Part shown: positions 32,710-38,528 of the stretch, piece after piece | Layout of the letters: the number at the start of each line of letters is the position of its first letter | How positions within the stretch are numbered: position 1 is the stretch's first letter | Assembly (NCBI GenBank): GCA_964390545.1 | Contig: CAYMJV010000021.1 | Span: 1 to 38,528 of the forward strand | Source: CAYMJV01 sp964390545 | GTDB lineage: Bacteria > Desulfobacterota > BSN033 > UBA1163 | Direction: 5' to 3' | Length of the DNA: 38,528 nucleotides | Notes under the pieces: generated by a model | Databases searched by the model: none | What the model was told of the DNA's origin: nothing | The model's input: only the letters and a program-made list of their open reading frames with translations | Position numbers and translations under genes: made by a program

Positions 32710-32844
32710 TTATGAAATGATATTTTTTGAAATCAATGCTTTCTGGACTAAATTGGTCTCTCCAGGGTTTTGAATCGTTTTGGCATTCCGAAGCATCCGC
32801 TCAATAGAATACCTTCTCATTAAACCCACTCCCCCATGAACTGG
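32710..32844 (-). pseudogene. Fossil C-terminus of an acyl-CoA dehydrogenase gene
   Basis: On the minus strand an open 44-codon stretch reads VHGGVGLMRRYSIERMLRN, then AKTIQNPGETN, ending in a TAA at 32710-32712. It aligns with the acyl-CoA dehydrogenase C-terminus (family pattern QIHGGxGYxxEYPVERxYRDAK..xEGTNEIQ). An in-frame stop sits two codons before the visible start, and no FAD-binding region remains, so this is a gene tail only. The catalytic EGT is scrambled to PGET. It begins 15 nt after the stop of the acetyl-CoA acetyltransferase gene on the same strand, so the two were probably once an operon. Confidence 0.7.
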
Positions 32845-32859
32845 TTATCATCAAGCAAA

Positions 32860-34083
32860 CTACCTGCCTTCCACCTGTACCACGGCGCCATCTCCTTGCG
32901 CTAAACCTCCACAGATGGAGGCGACCCCAATGCCTCCCCCTCTTCTTCTCAATTCATAAATCAAGGTCATCAGAATTCTGGCTCCGCTTGCCCCTACGGG
33001 ATGACCAATGGCAATGGCGCCACCATTGACATTCGTCTTTTCTAAGAGTCGTTTCATTTTGTCGGAATCGCCTTCAGCCAAAATCTTGTTGCTCACCAGG
33101 GGCATGGCAGCAAAGGCTTCGTTGATCTCGATGAGGTCTATCTGATCAAGTGTCATTCCAGCTTTTTTCAAAGCTGCTTGAATGGTGAAGCCCGGAATGG
33201 CTGCAATCAGCCTGGGGGTGGTTGCCGTGGCGACCATAGAAATGATCTTGGCTAGAGGTTTCAGTCCTTTCTCTTTTGCCTTTTTTTCGCTCATGATAAG
33301 AATGGCCGAAGCACCCGTATCCAGTCCAGGGGCATTCCCTGCCGTCACCGTGGGACTTCCATAGATAAGAGGTAACTTCGCAAGTTTCTCGAGGGTCGTA
33401 TCCGATTTTGGAAATTCGTCCTTCTCGAGAATAATGGGAGGTCCTTTTCTCTGAGGAATGTCAACCTTCATCAGTTCCTCTCCGATCTTGAATTTTCCTT
33501 CAGCAAAGGCCTTGGCATATTTCATCTGACTCCCGTAGGCCCAACGGTCTTGATCCTCTCGTGTGATACCGTATTCAAGAGCAACCTCTCCGGCGTCAAC
33601 CGAAACGGGATTGAATCCTTTGTAGCCCAGTCCATAGAGACCATCCCACAATTCAATGTTGCCCAATCGCCTTCCCCACCGCACATCCGGAGGAACAATC
33701 AGAGGGGTCCGGCTCATATTCTCAGCGCCAACGCCTAAAGCCACTTCAACCTCTCCCGCTCTGATCGCCCTGTACCCTAATCTCACTGCAGAAAGTGATG
33801 AACAGCAGGCACGGTCCAAAGTAATCGAAACATGGTCGGCTGGCATCCCTGCTTTGAGGGTGGCCTGCCTAGCCGGGACATCTGTTTCCAACCCTACTTC
33901 TCCAGGGACAGCGGATCCATAATAAGTCTCTTCTACCTCTTCGCCTTTAACAGTTACCCTTTGAAGGGCTTCCCGGATCACCATGGCAGCGAGGTCAATG
34001 GAAGGAATATCTTTAAGAGTCCCTCCGAACTTCCCAAAAGGCGTCCGGACCGCACTCACGACCACCACATCATTCTTTTCCAT
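32860..34083 (-). CDS. Acetyl-CoA acetyltransferase (canonical thiolase)
   Basis: A 407-residue classical thiolase II/I-type enzyme with all catalytic elements: the nucleophile at C93 in DRACCSSLSA, the histidine loop AIGHPVGASGARI, and the C-terminal acid/base Cys in ASICGGLAQGDGA. The opening VVVSAVRTPFGKFGG is typical. It is thus distinct from the three SCP2-type thiolase-fold proteins elsewhere in the window. It catalyses thiolysis of acetoacetyl-CoA or 3-ketoacyl-CoA, or the reverse. ATG 34083 follows GGAAGGAG. It is flanked by a repeat element upstream and by the dehydrogenase fossil downstream, so it now appears monocistronic. Confidence 0.93.
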   Translation of the reverse strand: MEKNDVVVVSAVRTPFGKFGGTLKDIPSIDLAAMVIREALQRVTVKGEEVEETYYGSAVPGEVGLETDVPARQATLKAGMPADHVSITLDRACCSSLSAVRLGYRAIRAGEVEVALGVGAENMSRTPLIVPPDVRWGRRLGNIELWDGLYGLGYKGFNPVSVDAGEVALEYGITREDQDRWAYGSQMKYAKAFAEGKFKIGEELMKVDIPQRKGPPIILEKDEFPKSDTTLEKLAKLPLIYGSPTVTAGNAPGLDTGASAILIMSEKKAKEKGLKPLAKIISMVATATTPRLIAAIPGFTIQAALKKAGMTLDQIDLIEINEAFAAMPLVSNKILAEGDSDKMKRLLEKTNVNGGAIAIGHPVGASGARILMTLIYELRRRGGGIGVASICGGLAQGDGAVVQVEGR

Positions 34084-34116
34084 TGTTTCTCCTTCCCGTA
34101 AGTATTATAAGAATGT

Positions 34117-34331
34117 TGTCATTGCGAGGAGTCCCGAATTTTTGAGACGACGTGGCAATCTCATGCAACGTGTCATTCTGAGCCCTTCGCTCACTGTCAC
34201 TCTGAGCGAAGCGAAGAGTCTGATTTCATGGCTCAGGATAAACTCCGCGAAGAATCTCATTGAGATCCTTCGGGCGTTGCCCTCAGGATGACTGCTTTGC
34301 AGTTACTTGCTTCGCTCCGCTCGCAATGACA
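34117..34331. repeat. Dispersed intergenic repeat with 12-bp inverted ends
   Basis: TGTCATTGCGAG (34117-34128) and CTCGCAATGACA (34320-34331) form perfect inverted ends of a 215-bp non-coding element. The interior has further palindromes (CTGAGCGAAGCGAAGAG, CCTTCGGGC...GCCCTCAGG). The ends resemble a repeat commonly seen between genes in sediment bacteria. It fills most of the 354-bp gap (34084-34437) between the divergent thiolase and nitroreductase genes. Confidence 0.75.
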
Positions 34332-34345
34332 TTGTTGGTTAGGCA

Positions 34346-34377
34346 TTGCAAGTTCTCAATGCTTGATTGGATATAAT
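34346..34377 (+). promoter_or_regulatory. Candidate promoter of the nitroreductase-family gene
   Basis: A perfect TATAAT lies at 34372-34377. The best -35 is TTGCAA at 34346-34351, with a long 20-bp spacer; CAAGTT at 34349-34354 fits 17 bp. The site lies just outside the repeat element. Confidence 0.45.
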
Positions 34378-34437
34378 GATTCTTGAAAAGTGTCAAGAGA
34401 GAAAAAGAGTAAGTGGTAAATGAGAAAAGGAGAACCA

Positions 34438-35277
34438 ATGAACTTGTATGATTTGATGATGAAACGAAGGTCGGTCCGGGTCTTTAAAGATCAGGAGATT
34501 TCAGAATCCATCATTGAACAATTGGTCGATGTAGCCAATCAGGCCCCAACCGGAGGAAATATTCAACCCCTCTCCATCATCTTAGTTCGAAACTCGGAGG
34601 GAAGAAAAAAATTGGCCGAACTCTCTGGAGGTCAACCCTGGGTGAGAGGTGCGCCTCTCACCATGATCTTCTGCCTCGATTTTTACCGGATCAAGAAGTG
34701 GGCGGAGTTGTGCCAGACCGATTTCAGAGGAGAGCAGGCCATCAATCACTTCCTCATCGCTTACGCTGACCTGATGGTGGCGGCCCAGAATGTGGTCATC
34801 CTTGCGGAAGGCTTAGGTCTTGGCTCGGTCTACATCGGTTCAATTCAAAATGAGATCGATGAGACCAGAAATTTTTTTGAGATCCCCCAATATGTTCTTC
34901 CGGTGATGTTACTGTCCATCGGATACCCAAAATCGATTCCCCAATCCATCCCCAAATTGAAAAAGGAAGTGATCGTCCATCATGAGAAATATCAACAGCC
35001 TGAAGAGCATGAGATTCGAAGGGCCTTCGATGAAAAGTACGGCGCCATCGACCAAAATGTCGACAAGTATTTGGAGAAGGCTTTTGTCGAGGCTCTCGAG
35101 GCTGACAAGTTAGACATGACCGGGTATGTCGACCGGGTGAAGAAGGAGATGAAACGACTCGACATTCAAAACAATGCCCAATTCCTTTTCAAGGTTAGAT
35201 ACCCCACCAAAGTAATGGTCCGGATGAATCAACGTTTGAAGCAATCTCTTAAGAATGCAGGATTTGAGATCTTTTAA
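34438..35277 (+). CDS. Nitroreductase family protein with C-terminal extension
   Basis: A 279-residue flavin-dependent nitroreductase-fold protein. I start it at ATG 34438 because AAAAGGAG lies 5 nt upstream; the ATG six codons earlier precedes that ribosome site. The family opening LMMKRRSVRVFKDQEIS carries the Arg residues that bind FMN phosphate, followed by ANQAPTGGNIQP and GLGLGSVYIGS. Typical members have about 170-220 residues. Here about 80 extra charged residues follow YPKSIPQS (EEHEIRRAFDEKYG to the end). The family reduces nitro, quinone or enone groups; the natural substrate is unknown. It appears to be a single-gene unit. Confidence 0.88.
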   Translation: MNLYDLMMKRRSVRVFKDQEISESIIEQLVDVANQAPTGGNIQPLSIILVRNSEGRKKLAELSGGQPWVRGAPLTMIFCLDFYRIKKWAELCQTDFRGEQAINHFLIAYADLMVAAQNVVILAEGLGLGSVYIGSIQNEIDETRNFFEIPQYVLPVMLLSIGYPKSIPQSIPKLKKEVIVHHEKYQQPEEHEIRRAFDEKYGAIDQNVDKYLEKAFVEALEADKLDMTGYVDRVKKEMKRLDIQNNAQFLFKVRYPTKVMVRMNQRLKQSLKNAGFEIF

Positions 35278-35329
35278 TTACTTTTAACGGTCCTGAAAAG
35301 TTGGCGAAAATTAAGCATCCCGTGGGTGG

Positions 35330-35423
35330 GTCATTCCTGTGGAAACAGGAATCCATTTCCTGACATAACCCATCTGGATTCCCGCTGGAGTTTACCCCGT
35401 ACTTGATACGGGGCGGGAATGAC
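35330..35423. repeat. Palindromic intergenic repeat (GTCATTCC type)
   Basis: GTCATTCC (35330-35337) and GGAATGAC (35416-35423) bound a 94-bp element. It contains the hairpins ATTCCTGT/ACAGGAAT (35333-35352) and CCCCGT/ACGGGG (35395-35413), and internal GGAATCCA/TGGATTCC. It resembles a widespread REP/MITE-like family. It occupies the gap between the convergent nitroreductase and oppF genes. Confidence 0.75.
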
Positions 35424-35455
35424 AGATCGAAAGCCTAATTTTAAAAAAAACTATT

Positions 35456-36424
35456 TTAATAACGGTGGCAGGAAACCCAATGTCCTCCGCCCAGATCTTT
35501 GAATTCTGGCTCGGCTTCCCCGCAAAGGCTCGATCGATATGAACATCGGGTAGAAAACCGGCATCCCTCCGGGAGGTTGATCGGGCTCGGAATCTCCCCC
35601 TGAAGTATGATCCTCTGCTTTTTTATTCTTGGGTCGGCCATGGGAACGGCGGAAAGCAAGGCCTCGGTATAGGGGTGTTTTGGTGAAGTGTAAAGATCTG
35701 CATCCTTGGCCAGCTCGACGACCTTTCCAAGGTACATCACAGCCACTCGATCGCTGATATGTTCTACTACACTCAAATCATGAGCAATAAAGAGATAGGA
35801 AAGTCCCATCTCTTCCTGGAGTTTTACCAGCAGGTTAATCACCTGGGCTTGAATGGAGACATCGAGCGCGGAGACGGGCTCATCACATACGATCACCTTG
35901 GGGTTCAGGGCTAAGGCTCGCGCGATGCCGATTCGCTGTCTCTGGCCTCCGCTGAACTCATGAGGGTACCTCCGGACCTGCTCCTTATGGAGTCCCACTT
36001 TTTCCATAAGGAAAGAAACCCGATCCCGAATTTCCGACCTTGAGGCTTGAGTATGATTCCTGAAAGGTTCGGCAACAATCTCCTCTAAAGTCATTCGGGG
36101 GTTCAACGATGAGTAGGGATCTTGGAAAATAATCTGAAGTCGAGCCCGAGCCTTCCGGAGCTCTTCCCGATCCATTTTCAGAAGGTCTTTGCCCTCAAAT
36201 TCGATTTCCCCTTCGGTAGGCTCAATCAATCGCAGGAGACAGCGCCCTATTGTGGTCTTACCGCATCCGCTCTCGCCGACCAGTCCTAAGGTCTCTCCAT
36301 GCTTCAAAGTAAAGCTCACGCCATCGACCGCCTGAACCCATCCCACGGTCCTCGAAAGGATCCCTTTGCGGAGAGGAAAGTATTTCTTGAGGTTACGAAC
36401 CTGGAGAAGAGGAACTTGGTTCAT
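35456..36424 (-). CDS. oppF: Oligopeptide/dipeptide ABC transporter ATP-binding protein (OppF/DppF)
   Basis: A 322-residue ATPase. Walker A is GESGCGKTT, the signature is FSGGQRQRIGIARALA, and Walker B is VIVCDEPVSALD. The C-terminal oligo_HPY region has the Cys-rich motif CRFSTRCSYRSSLC, seen in Opp/Dpp ATPases. It is downstream of oppD, separated by 116 nt that contain a GC-rich hairpin. It powers uptake of peptides or, in some members, of nickel or other solutes; the ligand cannot be judged because the binding-protein gene is outside the window. Confidence 0.92.
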   Translation of the reverse strand: MNQVPLLQVRNLKKYFPLRKGILSRTVGWVQAVDGVSFTLKHGETLGLVGESGCGKTTIGRCLLRLIEPTEGEIEFEGKDLLKMDREELRKARARLQIIFQDPYSSLNPRMTLEEIVAEPFRNHTQASRSEIRDRVSFLMEKVGLHKEQVRRYPHEFSGGQRQRIGIARALALNPKVIVCDEPVSALDVSIQAQVINLLVKLQEEMGLSYLFIAHDLSVVEHISDRVAVMYLGKVVELAKDADLYTSPKHPYTEALLSAVPMADPRIKKQRIILQGEIPSPINLPEGCRFSTRCSYRSSLCGEAEPEFKDLGGGHWVSCHRY

Positions 36425-36487
36425 TTTTTTTACTCGGAAAATAGACTATCCCAAATTAAACGTAGGGAATCCGAGGCCCCCAAAACT

Positions 36488-36509
36488 GGGCGGCCGCAGA
36501 GGGCCGCCC
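36488..36509. repeat. GC-rich hairpin between oppD and oppF
   Basis: GGGCGGCC (36488-36495) pairs perfectly with GGCCGCCC (36502-36509) around a 6-nt loop. There is no T tract on either side. It resembles a dispersed intergenic palindrome rather than a terminator. Confidence 0.6.
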
Positions 36510-36540
36510 CTACAGAAATATAATGGTTGATGCATTTCCA

Positions 36541-37518
36541 TCATGCCCATAGCCAGCACAGGACCCGGCGGCCATCCTTCTGAACCAGAGGAGGCTCTTC
36601 TTTACTGCAGATATTCATGACGCGTGAACACCGCGGATGAAATCTGCATCCCTCAGGCATCTCCAAGAGGCTCGGTACAATCCCTGGAATCTCTTGAAGT
36701 TGTTTTCGACCGGTCTTCAGTTTCTTGCCAATCCAGGGGATGGACTCCAGAAGACCCTGCGTGTAGGGATGAAGGGGTTCCTGAAAAAGATCTTCCACCG
36801 AAGCCTCCTCCACCACTTTGCCCATATACATCACCAAGACTCGTTTGGCCATTTCTGCAATGAGACCCAAGTTGTGAGTGATCAACACAATGGATGTCCT
36901 AAATTCCTCCTTGAGGCGTTCCATCAGGTCGACGATCTGAGCCTGGATGGTCACATCCAGCGCAGTGGTGGGCTCATCTGCCAGGAGCAGTCGAGGGCGG
37001 CAGGATAAGGCCATGGCGATCATTGCCCGCTGTCGCATTCCACCGCTCAACTGATGAGGATATTCATGAGCCCTCATCTTGGGAGAAGGGATCTGGACCA
37101 TTTGAAGCATCTCCACGGCCTTGCTCCAGGCTTCCTGACGTGCCACACCTTGATGAAGTCTGATGGCCTCTGAGATCTGCTCCCCGATGGTCAGGACCGG
37201 GTTGAGAGAAGTCATTGGCTCTTGAAAGATCATGGAGATAGCGTTGCCCCTGATTCTGCGTATCTCATCCAAGTTAAGCTCCAGGAGGTTCGAGCCCCCG
37301 AACAAGATCTCCCCTTGAATCTCTGCCGGCGGAGAGGCAAGCAATCTGAGGATGGACAGGGCCGTCACGCTCTTTCCGCACCCGCTCTCCCCAACCACCC
37401 CCAGGGTCTCCCCTCGGTGTACATCCAAGTTGATCCCATCCACAGCCGTCACCATTCCTTCGTAAATATGGAAGCGGGTGCGCAGATTCTTGATGGAGAG
37501 GAGAGATTCCTGCTTCAT
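36541..37518 (-). CDS. oppD: Oligopeptide/dipeptide ABC transporter ATP-binding protein (OppD/DppD)
   Basis: A 325-residue ATPase, the usual partner of OppF. Walker A is GESGCGKSVT, the signature is LSGGMRQRAMIAMALS, and Walker B is LLLADEPTTALD. The C-terminal oligo_HPY extension contains CRFHPRCSRVMNIC. The ATG overlaps the oppC stop by four bases (ATGA), indicating translational coupling. Confidence 0.93.
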   Translation of the reverse strand: MKQESLLSIKNLRTRFHIYEGMVTAVDGINLDVHRGETLGVVGESGCGKSVTALSILRLLASPPAEIQGEILFGGSNLLELNLDEIRRIRGNAISMIFQEPMTSLNPVLTIGEQISEAIRLHQGVARQEAWSKAVEMLQMVQIPSPKMRAHEYPHQLSGGMRQRAMIAMALSCRPRLLLADEPTTALDVTIQAQIVDLMERLKEEFRTSIVLITHNLGLIAEMAKRVLVMYMGKVVEEASVEDLFQEPLHPYTQGLLESIPWIGKKLKTGRKQLQEIPGIVPSLLEMPEGCRFHPRCSRVMNICSKEEPPLVQKDGRRVLCWLWA

Positions 37519-38402
37519 AACCTGAACCTCGGATCGAGCACATCGCGCAGGCCGTCACCCGCAAGGTTGAAGCCAAGGACAGCCAGGAATATGGCAATTC
37601 CCGGAAATGTAGCCACGTGGGGAGCATGAAAGAGGTATGCGCGGCCGGAGCCAAGCATGGCACCCCACTCTGGTGTAGGTGGTTGGACACCTAAGCCAAG
37701 AAAGCCCAGACCGGCAGCAGAGAGGATGCCCATGCCCATGCCCAGACTTGTCTGAATGGTAATGGGGACCATGACATTTGGCAGGATATGCCTAAGCAGG
37801 ATGGTCCTATCTCGAGTACCCACTGCCCGAGCCGCCTCGACATAGGTCTGCTCCCTTACCGACAGGGCGCAGCCCCGCACCAGGCGAATGTAAATGGGCA
37901 CCATGCTAATGCCAACCGAGATGATCGTATTCTTAAGCCCTACCCCCAAGACGGCTACCAGGGCCAAAGCCAGGAGAAATCCGGGGAATGCGAGCAACGT
38001 GTCCGTGACTCGCTGGATACTGAAATCGACTTTGCCGCCATAGTAACCAGAAACAAGCCCTAACGGTACACCGACAAGCAGTCCGACAAAGACGACCCCG
38101 ATAGCGATCAGCAGCGAGATCCTTGAGCCGTAGATCACCCGGCCCAAGATGGAACGGCCAAGTTCATCCATTCCCAACGGGTTTCCAATAGAAGGTCGCT
38201 CAAGCGCTCTGGAGAGGTTCGGAGCCGATGGACTGCTCGGAAAGATCACTGGAGCCAGCAGTGCGGTGATCAGGTAAATCAGGATCAAACTGCCGCCAAA
38301 GAGAGCTGCCTTGTTACGTCTGAGCTTTGCCCAGTTGCGCTTAAGCCGGCTATCAGCCGAACGTTGGGTCTTCCGAGCCTGAGGCTGGATTGTCTCAGTC
38401 AT
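37515..38402 (-). CDS. oppC: Oligopeptide/dipeptide ABC transporter permease (OppC/DppC)
   Basis: A 295-residue inner-membrane permease with six hydrophobic segments after a basic N-terminal stretch (KRNWAKLRRNKAALFGG), the layout of OppC/DppC. The ATPase-contact loop has YVEAARAVGTRDRTILLRHI, and PTPEWGAMLGSGRAYLF is typical of the family. It overlaps oppD by 4 bp and oppB by 8 bp. Confidence 0.93.
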   Translation of the reverse strand: MTETIQPQARKTQRSADSRLKRNWAKLRRNKAALFGGSLILIYLITALLAPVIFPSSPSAPNLSRALERPSIGNPLGMDELGRSILGRVIYGSRISLLIAIGVVFVGLLVGVPLGLVSGYYGGKVDFSIQRVTDTLLAFPGFLLALALVAVLGVGLKNTIISVGISMVPIYIRLVRGCALSVREQTYVEAARAVGTRDRTILLRHILPNVMVPITIQTSLGMGMGILSAAGLGFLGLGVQPPTPEWGAMLGSGRAYLFHAPHVATFPGIAIFLAVLGFNLAGDGLRDVLDPRFRL

Positions 38403-38528
38403 ATCGTATCCTCGGATCGATAAAGGCGTAGATCATATCGACAACCAGGTTGACCAGGATGTAAAGGAGTCCAAAGATGAGAATCGTTCCCTGGATGACC
38501 GGGTAGTCACGAGCAAGGATGGAGTCAA
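38395..38528 (-). CDS. oppB: Oligopeptide/dipeptide ABC transporter permease (OppB/DppB), C-terminal part
   Basis: The last 43 codons of a permease gene cut by the right window edge. They read RDYPVIQGTILIFGLLYILV, then NLVVDMIYAFIDPRIRYD and a TGA, the standard end of OppB/DppB. It overlaps the oppC start by 8 bp. Confidence 0.88.
   Translation of the reverse strand, partial: DSILARDYPVIQGTILIFGLLYILVNLVVDMIYAFIDPRIRYD

Noticed and set aside
36488..36509. A transcription terminator between oppD and oppF
   Set aside because: The stem is perfect but there is no T tract on either strand, and it would split a normally co-expressed ATPase pair.
1..38528. tRNA genes, CRISPR arrays, prophage or integrase genes
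   Set aside because: I saw no tRNA cloverleaf with a TTC-loop, no regularly spaced direct repeats and no phage or integrase proteins on either strand.

Overview
The window comes from a bacterial chromosome of moderate GC. It carries no rRNA, no recognisable tRNA, no CRISPR array and no complete insertion sequence. Three things suggest an anaerobic or syntrophic lipid- or aromatic-acid degrader, most likely Desulfobacterota-like; that placement is inference, not read directly. These are the density of acyl-CoA chemistry genes, the paired liv, TRAP and peptide transporters, and several intergenic palindromic repeats typical of sediment delta-proteobacterial genomes.

Layout. (1) 1-150: start of a metallo-beta-lactamase-fold gene, minus strand, cut by the window edge. 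(2) 218-2224, minus: ferredoxin, CrtI-like flavoprotein and a DUF6125-like protein, separated from the operon upstream by a terminator-like hairpin. (3) 2335-16271, minus: one long, tightly packed run in transcription order tetR, CrtI-like flavoprotein, HpaB-family flavoprotein, SDR, HMG-CoA-synthase-like/DUF35 fusion, thiolase, livF, livG, acyl-CoA synthetase, livH, livM, livJ. (4) 16272-16775: divergent control region with two near-identical 19-bp TetR-type palindromes, one per promoter, plus a fossil of a second livH gene. (5) 16776-27162, plus: acyl-CoA dehydrogenase, nitronate-monooxygenase-like flavoprotein, hydratase/3-hydroxyacyl-CoA dehydrogenase fusion, thiolase-like protein lacking its cysteine, DUF35 protein, MaoC hydratase, BKACE, thiolase, acyl-CoA synthetase, then a terminator. 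(6) 27332-32290, minus: TRAP transporter (dctP, dctQ, dctM) and an acid-CoA ligase. (7) 32291-34437: a 37-codon small ORF, a fossil acyl-CoA dehydrogenase tail, a canonical acetyl-CoA acetyltransferase and a repeat element. (8) 34438-35277, plus: nitroreductase-family protein. (9) 35456-38528, minus: Opp/Dpp peptide ABC transporter (oppF, oppD, oppC, partial oppB).

How the genes work together. Regions 3 to 5 look like one bidirectional regulon of about 25 kb governed by a single TetR repressor. The liv system would import an acid or amphipathic substrate, the ligases would make its CoA ester, and the dehydrogenase, MaoC and FadJ-like enzymes would run beta-oxidation-like steps. Two unusual carbon-carbon modules follow. 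One is a cysteine-less thiolase-like protein with a DUF35 partner and MaoC. This gene set resembles the actinobacterial ChsE/ChsH/Ltp2 steroid side-chain aldolase system. The other is a thiolase next to an HMG-CoA-synthase-like/DUF35 fusion that has lost all three expected catalytic residues. BKACE could then cleave a beta-keto acid. The substrate cannot be read from sequence. The best candidate for an undescribed system here is this TetR-controlled retro-aldol/thiolytic pathway.
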